Shown piece by piece: positions 33,713 through 40,314 of a stretch of DNA of 40,314 nt. The notes under the pieces were generated by a model, which worked only from the letters and a program-made list of their open reading frames with translations, was not told the origin of the DNA and did no database searches. How positions within the stretch are numbered: the first letter of the stretch is position 1; every line of letters begins with the position of its first letter. Location: positions 1 through 40,314 of the forward strand of contig NZ_QWKI01000132.1 of the NCBI RefSeq assembly GCF_009911645.1, read 5' to 3'. The translations under genes and the position numbers were made by a program. This stretch comes from Pseudoflavonifractor sp. 60 (GTDB lineage: Bacteria > Bacillota > Clostridia > Oscillospirales > Oscillospiraceae).

Positions 33713-35290
33713 ATGAAGCATGAAAATAAACCGATTCGATGGAATGTATTCATCCCCTGCTTTGTGGTCATCGGCGGCGCTGCCTTACTGGGTATCGTCA
33801 ACAACGCCTGGCTGACCAACGTCACCTACGCGATCTTCGGATGGTCCCTGAGCAACTTTGGCTGGCTGTATCAGATTGTTGCGATGGTAACCCTGCTGCT
33901 GGCCTGCCTGCTCATGTTCACCAAGGTGGGTAAAATCCGCTTCGGTGGCCCGGAGGCAAAAGCGAAGCACTCCTTTGGCTCCTGGTTCGCCATGACCCTT
34001 ACCGGCGGCATCGCCACCGGACTGATTACTTACGGCGTCAACGAGGTACTCATCTACTATGGCAATATCTACGGCGAGCTGGACGGCTACGGCATCGCCC
34101 CCCTGACCCAGGAGGCGGAGCTGTTCTCCATGGGCCGCTGCTTCTACAACTGGACCTTCATTCCCTACGCCATGTACGCCCTGTCCGGGGTGCTCATCGC
34201 CTACATGTACTTCAACCGCAAGAAAGATCTGTCGGTAGCCGCTTCCCTCACCCCCATCTTTGGCGAGCGGTTCACAAAGGGTATCTGGGTGGTGCTGGTG
34301 GACGTTCTGTCTGTACTGGCTATCGCGCTGGGTCTGGCCTCCTCTCTGGGCGCCGGACTGGCCCTCATCGGCTCCGGCCTCTACTCCGCCTACGGCGTGG
34401 CCCAGGGCCCCATTGTCTGGTTTGCCCTCACCGCAATCATCACAATCACCTTTACCATTGCCTCAGTCACCGGCATCGACAAGGGCATTAAGTGGCTGGC
34501 CGGCCTGACCTCCAAGATTTTCTATGTGCTGCTGGTTCTGCTGTTCATCATCGGCCCCACTGTGTACATCCTGAATATGGCCAACGTGGGCCTGGGCTAC
34601 TGGCTGGACCGGTTCTGGATGTGGGGCTTTGACCCCTACACCGTAGGCGGCTCCGCCCTGGTCACCTGGTGGACCATGTATGACTGGGCCCTCTGGATTG
34701 CTTACGCTCCCCTGATGGGCATCTTCTTCGCCATCATCGCCTATGGCCGCACCGTGCGCCAGTTCCTCATCGTCAACTGGATCCTGCCTGCCTCTTTCGG
34801 TTTTGTGTGGTTCTCCGTGTGGGGCTCCACCGCCCTGGAGTGGCAGAAGAGCGGCAAAGCCGACATCATTTCCGCCATTCAGGACGGCGGAGCCGCTACC
34901 GGTCTGTGGGAGTTCCTGAAAAATGTGCCACTGGGCATGATTATCATTCCAGTTATCATTCTGGCCCTGATTGCCGCTTTCTCCACCACAGCGGACACCA
35001 TGTCCACCACCATTGCAGCCCTGTGTACCAAGGGCGCCCGCCACGACGAGGAACCGGCTATCTGGCAGAAGATCGTCTGGGGCGTGTCCATCGGCGTGAT
35101 CGCCTGCATCATGGTGGCGTTCGGCGGCGGCGCCCAGGGCGTGGACGGCGTGAAGTATCTGGCGGCCTGCGGCGGCTTTGTGGTGCTGATTGTGTTCATT
35201 TTCCAGGTGGCCGCAGCCTTTAAGGTATTTTTCTTCGACCCCGAGACGAAGAAGGATATTGTAGACAGCATGGACCAAATCGAAGGCTGA
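33713..35290 (+). CDS. BCCT-family transporter, probable betaine or quaternary-amine uptake
   Basis: 525 residues, about 12 hydrophobic segments. The family signature of helix 8 is seen near residues 316-345: TWWTMYDWALWIAYAPLMG followed by YGRTVRQF, matching the Trp-box and GRT-x-RE loop of BetP and CaiT. The helix 4 segment (GGIATGLITYGVNEVLIYY) is CaiT-like, lacking the GMGIG stretch of the sodium-coupled BetP. Known BCCT substrates are trimethylammonium compounds such as betaine, carnitine and choline. It is controlled by the -24/-12 promoter and is followed by the MIO-less lyase, so the substrate is probably the trimethylammonium amino acid that the lyase cleaves. Ergothioneine transport by this protein is inference. 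Confidence 0.9.
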   Translation: MKHENKPIRWNVFIPCFVVIGGAALLGIVNNAWLTNVTYAIFGWSLSNFGWLYQIVAMVTLLLACLLMFTKVGKIRFGGPEAKAKHSFGSWFAMTLTGGIATGLITYGVNEVLIYYGNIYGELDGYGIAPLTQEAELFSMGRCFYNWTFIPYAMYALSGVLIAYMYFNRKKDLSVAASLTPIFGERFTKGIWVVLVDVLSVLAIALGLASSLGAGLALIGSGLYSAYGVAQGPIVWFALTAIITITFTIASVTGIDKGIKWLAGLTSKIFYVLLVLLFIIGPTVYILNMANVGLGYWLDRFWMWGFDPYTVGGSALVTWWTMYDWALWIAYAPLMGIFFAIIAYGRTVRQFLIVNWILPASFGFVWFSVWGSTALEWQKSGKADIISAIQDGGAATGLWEFLKNVPLGMIIIPVIILALIAAFSTTADTMSTTIAALCTKGARHDEEPAIWQKIVWGVSIGVIACIMVAFGGGAQGVDGVKYLAACGGFVVLIVFIFQVAAAFKVFFFDPETKKDIVDSMDQIEG

Positions 35291-35349
35291 CTTTCATGGG
35301 GCTCGCCCTGGCGGGCCCTATGATAAACAAAATAGCGAGGTGTTTCGAT

Positions 35350-36882
35350 ATGGAAGAAATGAAAACACTGGTGTTAGGCGAACCCATAACCCTGGACGAC
35401 TTTGTCTCCGTGGCCCGATTCGGGCGGAAGGTAGAGTTTTCTCCGGAGTACATAGAGCGTGTGGAGCGCTCCCGGGCTCTGGTGGAGCAGTGGGTGGAGG
35501 AAGAGCGGGTGATGTATGGTGTCACCACCGGCTTCGGTGCGCTGTGTACCAAGGCGATTGACAAGGATGAGACCGCTCAGCTCCAGGAAAATATCATCCT
35601 GTCCCACTCCGTATCGGTGGGTGAGTCCCTGAGCGTTGAGCGGGTGCGGGGCATCATGCTCATGGTGCTGCAAAACATTGGCCAGGGCTACAGCGGCGTG
35701 CGGATGTGTGTGCTGGAGCGCTACCGGGATTTCCTCAACGCCAGGCTGACACCATACGCCCCCGGCGACGGCAGTGTGGGCTATCTCTCTCCCGAGGCCC
35801 ACATGGCCCTGGTCCTGCTGGGCCGGGGGAAAGCTTACTGGCAGGGTGAACTGCTGGAGGGGGCGGAGGTCCTGAAGCGGGCGGGCATGAAACCCATGGA
35901 ACTCAGCTCCAAGGAGGGGCTGGCCCTGGTCTCCGGTACCACCAGCGCCACCGCCATGGCGGCACTGGCCCTGTATGATATGCTCAACGCCGCCAAGTCC
36001 GCCGACATTGTGGGGGCCATGTCCCTGGAGGCCATGAAGGGAGTTATCAACGCATTTGATCCCCGGGTGATGGCCGTCAGACCCCATCCTGACCAGCTCA
36101 ACGCCTCGGAGAATGTGCGGCGGGTTCTGAAAGGCTCAGGCATCATGGAAAAATACAAGGGGAGCCGGGTGCAGGACGCCCTGTCTCTGCGGTGCATCCC
36201 TCAGCTCCACGGCGCGGCCCGGAAAACCCTGGAGGATGCCAAAAAGACCATTGAGATTGAAATGAACTCCTGCTGTGACAACCCCATTATCTGGCCGGAG
36301 AAGGGCAATGAGGACGTGATCTCCGCCTGCAACGCCGACTCGGCCTATGTAGGTATGGAGATGGACAGCGCCTGTATCGCCGCTGTGGGGCTGGCAAAGA
36401 TGTCCGAGCGGCGCAACAACCGCATTGTGGACGGCTCTTTGTCCGGCTACCCCTACTTTTGCATTAAGAATCCGGGGCTGAACTCCGGGCTGATGATTCC
36501 CCAGTATGTCCAGGCCGGCCTGCTCAACGAGATGCGGATGCTGGCTACCCCCTCCACCATCGACAACACCCCTACCTGCGGCAACCAGGAGGACTATGTA
36601 GCCATGGGCTACAACGCCTGCAAAAAGGCGGGGCCTATGGCGGAAAAGCTGGAGTATATGCTGGCCATCGAGCTGCTGGGCGTCTTTGAGGTACAGCAGT
36701 TCGTGGACCCGGACGTGAGCCGGGCTCCAGCGACGGCAGCGGTGCTGGCTGAGATTGGTAAAACCGTGCCGGTGATGGAGAAGGATATGCTGCTCCATCC
36801 CTGCATCGAGTACCTGAAGGACTTTATCCACTCGGGTGAACTGATCCGGGTGGCGGAGCGAGTGACAGGAGCGCTGAGCTAA
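35350..36882 (+). CDS. HAL/PAL-fold lyase lacking the MIO triad; candidate ergothionase (trimethylamine lyase)
   Basis: 510 residues from the ATG at 35350 (GCGAGGTGTTTCGAT); an earlier in-frame ATG at 35296 is less likely. It aligns along its length with histidine ammonia-lyase: YGVTTGFG (56-63), SGTTSATA (195-202), VQDALSLRC (274-282, Arg281) and GNQEDYVAM (411-419, Glu414). Where HAL has GSVG-ASG-DLAPLAH, this protein has GSVGYLSPEAH (141-151): the Ala-Ser-Gly triplet that cyclises to the MIO electrophile is deleted. HAL Tyr in DPYSLRC is Leu here. A MIO-free member of this fold is ergothionase, which eliminates trimethylamine from ergothioneine to give thiourocanate. The BCCT transporter beside it fits a trimethylammonium substrate. 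Hercynine or another betaine is an alternative. Superfamily certain, substrate inferred. Confidence 0.8.
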   Translation: MEEMKTLVLGEPITLDDFVSVARFGRKVEFSPEYIERVERSRALVEQWVEEERVMYGVTTGFGALCTKAIDKDETAQLQENIILSHSVSVGESLSVERVRGIMLMVLQNIGQGYSGVRMCVLERYRDFLNARLTPYAPGDGSVGYLSPEAHMALVLLGRGKAYWQGELLEGAEVLKRAGMKPMELSSKEGLALVSGTTSATAMAALALYDMLNAAKSADIVGAMSLEAMKGVINAFDPRVMAVRPHPDQLNASENVRRVLKGSGIMEKYKGSRVQDALSLRCIPQLHGAARKTLEDAKKTIEIEMNSCCDNPIIWPEKGNEDVISACNADSAYVGMEMDSACIAAVGLAKMSERRNNRIVDGSLSGYPYFCIKNPGLNSGLMIPQYVQAGLLNEMRMLATPSTIDNTPTCGNQEDYVAMGYNACKKAGPMAEKLEYMLAIELLGVFEVQQFVDPDVSRAPATAAVLAEIGKTVPVMEKDMLLHPCIEYLKDFIHSGELIRVAERVTGALS

Positions 36883-36883
36883 T

Positions 36884-37138
36884 ATGAAAAAAGAAGCTGC
36901 CAGAGTGGAGATTGACCTGAAAAAAATTTTTCTCACACCCCCCAACAACCCGCGGGAGAAGATAACCCTGCTGGTGATGATGGTGGTCCTGTTCATCATG
37001 TTCTTCGGTCCCATCTGCTTTAGCGATATTCATCCTGTCAAAGCGGTTGTGCTGTCCTGTCTGCCTGCGCTGTCTGTCTCCTGGGGCTGGATCGTGTTGC
37101 TGCGGTCTTTGTTCCGCAAATCGGAGTTCTGCCGTTAG
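36884..37138 (+). CDS. Small membrane protein of the lyase operon
   Basis: 84 residues with two hydrophobic segments (ITLLVMMVVLFIMFFGPICF and AVVLSCLPALSVSWGWIVLL) and a charged N-terminus. The ATG lies one base after the lyase stop, without a strong ribosome binding site of its own, which suggests translational coupling. The family is not recognised. It could be an accessory subunit of the transporter or an unrelated small protein. A terminator follows at 37192. Confidence 0.65.
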   Translation: MKKEAARVEIDLKKIFLTPPNNPREKITLLVMMVVLFIMFFGPICFSDIHPVKAVVLSCLPALSVSWGWIVLLRSLFRKSEFCR

Positions 37139-37191
37139 TGGAAAAAACTTATTGGATAAGATCACATCACAATTTACAGACAGAACAAAAG

Positions 37192-37236
37192 TAACAGCGC
37201 CAAGAGGATTGATTCCTCCTGGCGCTGTTATTTTTG
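37192..37236 (+). terminator. Terminator between lyase operon and rpsI
   Basis: Strong stem TAACAGCGCC/GGCGCTGTTA extended by AGGA/TCCT, followed by TTTTTGAG on the plus strand. On the minus strand it is followed by CTTTTGTTC, so it may serve the convergent rplM-rpsI operon as well. Confidence 0.85.
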
Positions 37237-37312
37237 AGTCTGTCCCAAGCCCCGGTTCACGTTGTGCCTCTATGGGGATTATCCCTTGCAGTTCCAGGGC
37301 GTTCACGAGAAA

Positions 37313-37717
37313 TCAGCGCTTGCTGAACTGAGGCGCACGGCGGGCGGCCTTGAGGCCGTACTTCTTGCGCTCCTTCATACGGGGATCGCGGGTGAGGAAG
37401 CCGGCAGCCTTGAGGGCGGGGCGGTTCTCCTCGCTGACCAGCAGCAGGGCGCGGGCGATGCCGTGGCGGATCGCGCCGGCCTGGCCGGTGACACCCCCGC
37501 CGGTGACAGTGGCAACCACGTCCACCTTGCCCACCTGATTGGTGGTGACCAGGGGCTGGCGGACGATGAGCTTCAGGGTCTCCAGGCCGAAGTAATCGTC
37601 GATGTCGCGGCCGTTGATGGTGATGGCGCCGGTGCCGTTCTCAAACAGGTGGACGCGGGCCACGGAGGACTTCCGGCGGCCAGTGCCATAAAAATAAGGC
37701 TTCTTGCTCTTATACAT
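37313..37717 (-). CDS. rpsI: 30S ribosomal protein S9
   Basis: 134 residues, close to the usual 130. Family hallmarks are [12 protein letters not shown] near the N-terminus, [19 protein letters not shown] in the centre and the C-terminal RRAPQFSKR tail that reaches the ribosomal P site. It follows rplM by 14 bases with a good ribosome binding site (TAAGGAGGATTTAGAGT) and ends just before the shared terminator. The rplM-rpsI pair is conserved across bacteria. Confidence 0.98.
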   Translation of the reverse strand: MYKSKKPYFYGTGRRKSSVARVHLFENGTGAITINGRDIDDYFGLETLKLIVRQPLVTTNQVGKVDVVATVTGGGVTGQAGAIRHGIARALLLVSEENRPALKAAGFLTRDPRMKERKKYGLKAARRAPQFSKR

Positions 37718-37731
37718 ACTCTAAATCCTCC

Positions 37732-38163
37732 TTACTCAGCGTCCCAGAGCTCGGGCTTCTGGGCGGCGTGGTTGTGCTCAGCGCCGCGGCAGATATGCAG
37801 GCGGGTCAGAGCGTTGCGGGACAGGCTGTTTTTGGGCATCATGCCCTTGACGGCCAGTTGCATAGCCAGCTCGGGCTTGGTCTGCATGAGGGTGCGATAT
37901 TTGGTCTCCTTCAGGCCGCCCACCCAGCCGGAGTGGGTGCGGTAGTACTTCTGATCCAGCTTCTTGCCGGTAAGCACCGCCTTCTCGGCGTTGATGATGA
38001 TGACGCAGTCGCCGCAGTCGGCGTTGGGGGTGAACTCGGGCTTGCGCTTACCCCGCAGCAGGTCGGCGGCGATGACGGCGGTCTTGCCCATGGGCTTGCC
38101 GGCGGCGTCGATGACGTACCACTTCCGCTGGGTGCTGCCCATTTTGGCCATGAACGTGGACAT
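37732..38163 (-). CDS. rplM: 50S ribosomal protein L13
   Basis: 143 residues from the ATG at 38163 (TTGGAGGTTTCACCT); a 36-codon upstream extension lies in the leader and is rejected. Hallmarks: [43 protein letters not shown] and [26 protein letters not shown]. First gene of the rplM-rpsI operon, with a strong promoter at 38254-38282 and a structured leader between. Confidence 0.98.
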   Translation of the reverse strand: MSTFMAKMGSTQRKWYVIDAAGKPMGKTAVIAADLLRGKRKPEFTPNADCGDCVIIINAEKAVLTGKKLDQKYYRTHSGWVGGLKETKYRTLMQTKPELAMQLAVKGMMPKNSLSRNALTRLHICRGAEHNHAAQKPELWDAE

Positions 38164-38247
38164 AGGTGAAACCTCCAATTTCTTTCCATTTATATAAAAA
38201 ATGCCTCTTTGGAAGCATTTTGCCCCGAACGGTGAACAAATGGAGCG
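38164..38247 (-). promoter_or_regulatory. rplM leader, possible L13 autoregulatory element
   Basis: The roughly 85-base leader contains a hairpin AAAATGC..GCATTTT followed by TTATATAA, before the ribosome binding site. Firmicute rplM genes are known to carry L13-binding leaders. I infer the function from position and a foldable sequence, not from a checked consensus. Confidence 0.4.
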
Positions 38248-38253
38248 TTTTGT

Positions 38254-38282
38254 ATTATAGTACGGGGACAATCTGGTGTCAA
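38254..38282 (-). promoter_or_regulatory. Sigma-A promoter of rplM-rpsI
   Basis: TTGACA (38282-38277), 17 nt, TATAAT (38259-38254): a perfect consensus promoter, as expected for ribosomal protein genes. Confidence 0.9.
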
Positions 38283-38384
38283 TAAATTTTTTGAGATTTT
38301 TTTAGAAAAAACCGATAATCTATTATTTTCTCTTGTTTTCTCTTGTATGCTCTTGATATCTCGCGTTGGATTTTTGTTTTTCAC

Positions 38385-38414
38385 TTGCGGAGATTCGGGT
38401 ATTTATGGTAGAAT
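38385..38414 (+). promoter_or_regulatory. Probable promoter of the ttcA-like gene
   Basis: TTGCGG (38385-38390), 18 nt, TAGAAT (38409-38414), 24 bases before the ATG at 38438. Confidence 0.5.
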
Positions 38415-38437
38415 GCTGGGGAAAAGGGGGCTGTGCC

Positions 38438-39202
38438 ATGAACAAAATACTCTCCCTGACCCGCCGGTGCGTGGAGGACTACAATATGATCCAGGCGGGC
38501 GACCGGATCGGGGTTGGGGTGTCCGGGGGCAAGGACTCAGTGACCCTGCTGGCTGCTCTGGCAAAGCTGCGGGAGTTTTATCCCGTCCCCTTCACCGTGG
38601 AAGCTCTTACCTTGGATATGGGGCACGCCGATGGCATTGAGCCGCTGGATTTTTCCCCCATTGCCGCCCTGTGCCAGGAGCTGAATGTGCCCTATACCAT
38701 ATTAAACAGCGAGATTCAGCACATCATCTTCGACCTGCGCCGGGAGAAAAATCCCTGCTCCATGTGTGCCAAGATGCGCCGGGGGGCTCTCCACGCTGCC
38801 CTCCAGGAGCGTGGAATTTCTAAAATTGCCCTGGGCCACCACTATGATGACGCTATTGAAACCCTTTTCATGTCCCTGATCTTCGAGGGCCGGCTGTCCT
38901 GTTTCCAGCCAGTCACCTATCTGGACCGGACCGGCATAACCCAGATACGCCCTCTGCTGTACTGTGGGGAGACCCTGATCCGCCACACGGCCCGGCGGCT
39001 GGAGCTGCCCATGGTAGAGAACCGCTGTCCCGCCGACGGGAACACCAAGCGGCAGGAGATCAAGGAGCTGATTTATGAGCTCCAGGGCCGGTATCCCGGC
39101 TTGAAGGCGCGGGCCTTTGGAGCCATGCAGCGCCTGCCCCTTCCCGCCTGGGATCCTGTAGAACACCGCCGCCGGCCTCTGCCGGAGGAATTGGAGGAGT
39201 AA
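38438..39202 (+). CDS. ttcA: TtcA-like tRNA 2-thiocytidine biosynthesis protein
   Basis: 254 residues from the ATG at 38438 (AAGGGGGCTGTGCC). PP-loop SGGKDS at 29-34, CxxC at 107-110 (PCSMCAKMRRG) and a third cysteine at 197 (ENRCPADG), which together fit the three-Cys [4Fe-4S] site of TtcA-type thiolases. GHHYDDAIETLFM is typical of the TtcA/TilS group. In gamma-proteobacteria TtcA thiolates C32 of tRNA; Firmicute relatives are less well studied, so the exact target is inferred. It ends one base before the next ATG and is probably cotranscribed. Confidence 0.85.
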   Translation: MNKILSLTRRCVEDYNMIQAGDRIGVGVSGGKDSVTLLAALAKLREFYPVPFTVEALTLDMGHADGIEPLDFSPIAALCQELNVPYTILNSEIQHIIFDLRREKNPCSMCAKMRRGALHAALQERGISKIALGHHYDDAIETLFMSLIFEGRLSCFQPVTYLDRTGITQIRPLLYCGETLIRHTARRLELPMVENRCPADGNTKRQEIKELIYELQGRYPGLKARAFGAMQRLPLPAWDPVEHRRRPLPEELEE

Positions 39203-39203
39203 G

Positions 39204-40241
39204 ATGAAACGAAAACTGACGGGTTTCCTGCTGGCCCTGCTTCTGCTGGTTTCCCTCGCCGCCTGCGGCCAGACAGGAGAACTGCCCCCGGAGGGCAGCA
39301 GCTTTGAAGTCCACTTTATTGATGTGGGTCAGGCGGACTCCGCCCTTGTCGTCTGCGACGGCCACTATATGCTGATTGACGGCGGAAACGCGGAGGACTC
39401 CGACCTGGTGTACGCCTATCTGGAGCGCCACGGGGCCAAACACCTGGACTATATGGTGGCCACTCATGCCCACGAGGACCACATCGGCGGTCTGTCCGGC
39501 GCACTGAACTACGCCTCGGTAGACACGGCTCTGTGCCCAGTCACCGAGTACAGCAGTAAGGTATTTCAAAACATGGTAAAGTACTTAGGAGAGCAGGGAA
39601 AATCTCTGACGGTGCCGGAGTCGGGGGACAAGTTTAGTCTGGGCTCCGCTGAGGTGGAGATTTTGGGACCGGTGAAGGAGTACGACGATACCAACGACAC
39701 CTCCATTGTCCTGCGGATCGACTATGGCGACGTCTCCTTTCTCTTCGCCGGGGACATGGAGAAGGGGGCGGAGAAGGACCTGATCGAGACCGGGGCCGAT
39801 TTAAAGGCCGACGTCCTCAAGGCGGGCCACCATGGCAGCGACACCTCTACCAGCTACCAGTTTCTTCGGGAGGTCAGTCCCAAGTACACTGTGATCTCGG
39901 TGGGGGAGGGCAACAGCTACGGCCACCCCTCCGAGGAGGTACTCAGCCGCTTCCGGGACGCAGGGACAGAGGTCTACCGCACTGATATGCAGGGCCACGT
40001 CATTGCGGAGAGCGACGGGAAGACCGTCACCTTCCGCACCGAAAAGGAGGCAGACACCGCCACCAATCCCACCGGAAATCCCCAGCTTCAGATGTACGTC
40101 GGCAACGCCGGAACAAAGAAGTTCCATCTACCCGACTGCGCCTCCGCCAAGAATATCCAGGAGGACAACCAGGTCGTCTTTCTGGCCCGGTTCCAGGCGG
40201 TGCTGGAGGGCTATGAGCCCTGCGGCCGGTGCAAGCCATAA
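39204..40241 (+). CDS. MBL-fold hydrolase lipoprotein, ComEC-C-terminal-like, with Ada-like Cys tail
   Basis: 345 residues. Lipobox SLAAC with the lipidated Cys at 21. The metallo-beta-lactamase fold resembles the extracytoplasmic domain of ComEC (HFIDVGQADSALV, LIDGG, THAHEDHIGGL with His88, His90, Asp92 and His93, FAGDME, KAGHHGSDTS). The C-terminal 50 residues (VGNAGTKKFHLPDCASAKNI to CGRCKP) resemble the zinc-binding Cys module seen in Ada and appended to extracellular nucleases. An exported nuclease or phosphodiesterase is likely; the substrate is unknown. It is closely coupled to the ttcA-like gene and followed by a terminator. Confidence 0.88.
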   Translation: MKRKLTGFLLALLLLVSLAACGQTGELPPEGSSFEVHFIDVGQADSALVVCDGHYMLIDGGNAEDSDLVYAYLERHGAKHLDYMVATHAHEDHIGGLSGALNYASVDTALCPVTEYSSKVFQNMVKYLGEQGKSLTVPESGDKFSLGSAEVEILGPVKEYDDTNDTSIVLRIDYGDVSFLFAGDMEKGAEKDLIETGADLKADVLKAGHHGSDTSTSYQFLREVSPKYTVISVGEGNSYGHPSEEVLSRFRDAGTEVYRTDMQGHVIAESDGKTVTFRTEKEADTATNPTGNPQLQMYVGNAGTKKFHLPDCASAKNIQEDNQVVFLARFQAVLEGYEPCGRCKP

Positions 40242-40249
40242 ATAAATAT

Positions 40250-40274
40250 CCCCCGGCGAAGCCGGGGGTATTTC
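40250..40274 (+). terminator. Rho-independent terminator
   Basis: CCCCCGGC-GAA-GCCGGGGG followed by TATTTCAT, nine bases after the MBL-protein stop codon. Confidence 0.85.
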
Positions 40275-40314
40275 ATATGCGGGCAAAGCCCTATGTTACT
40301 AGCAAGCGCGTCCC

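Noticed and set aside
35350..36882. Annotation as histidine ammonia-lyase (hutH)
   Set aside because: The MIO-forming Ala-Ser-Gly is deleted, the DPYSLRC tyrosine is changed, and no urocanase or other hut genes are present nearby.

Overview
The window comes from a fairly GC-rich, probably gut-dwelling member of the Clostridia (an Oscillospiraceae-type Firmicute is my best guess). The basis is strong AGGAGG ribosome binding sites, a Tn1549/Tn916-superfamily style conjugative element, a LytTR/DUF3021-like pair, and an rplM-rpsI operon of Firmicute type. No species can be named from the sequence alone.

Region 1 (about 1-24,330) is one end of an integrative conjugative element. Every gene reads leftward. 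In transcription order it carries a small unknown gene, parA and parB; a surface module (C-terminally anchored exported protein, sortase, secreted transglutaminase-like protein, and a 2161-residue thioester adhesin with about 17 SpaA/Cna-B-like modules); a run of small element-specific genes, two of them frameshifted, around a PAPS-reductase-like protein; and a giant polyvalent MTase/SNF2 helicase. The helicase gene contains an out-of-frame tnpV and is cut at the window edge by what looks like the 5' end of a group II intron. Integrase, relaxase and type IV secretion genes are not in the window. Recurrent non-coding signals include a promoter-like motif found three times with identical spacing, paired intergenic hairpins with a compensatory base change, and a cluster of TTAGCAA repeats at the element's end.

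Region 2 (24,395-31,350) is chromosomal. It holds tRNA-Arg(CCT) with a strong terminator, a degenerate copy of that tRNA, a LytTR regulator with two membrane proteins, and a MarR-controlled heterodimeric ABC exporter.

Region 3 (31,750-37,240) is the most interesting part. A PAS/AAA+/Fis sigma-54 activator is divergent from a BCCT transporter, a HAL/PAL-fold lyase and a small membrane protein. A textbook -24/-12 promoter precedes the transporter, with possible upstream activator sites. The lyase lacks the Ala-Ser-Gly triplet that forms the MIO cofactor. With a quaternary-amine transporter beside it, the best reading is a trimethylamine-releasing lyase of the ergothionase type, so the locus may be a regulated ergothioneine (or related betaine) uptake and breakdown module.

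Region 4 (37,310-40,280) is housekeeping: rpsI and rplM leftward, then a TtcA-like tRNA thiolase and an MBL-fold lipoprotein rightward, closed by a terminator.
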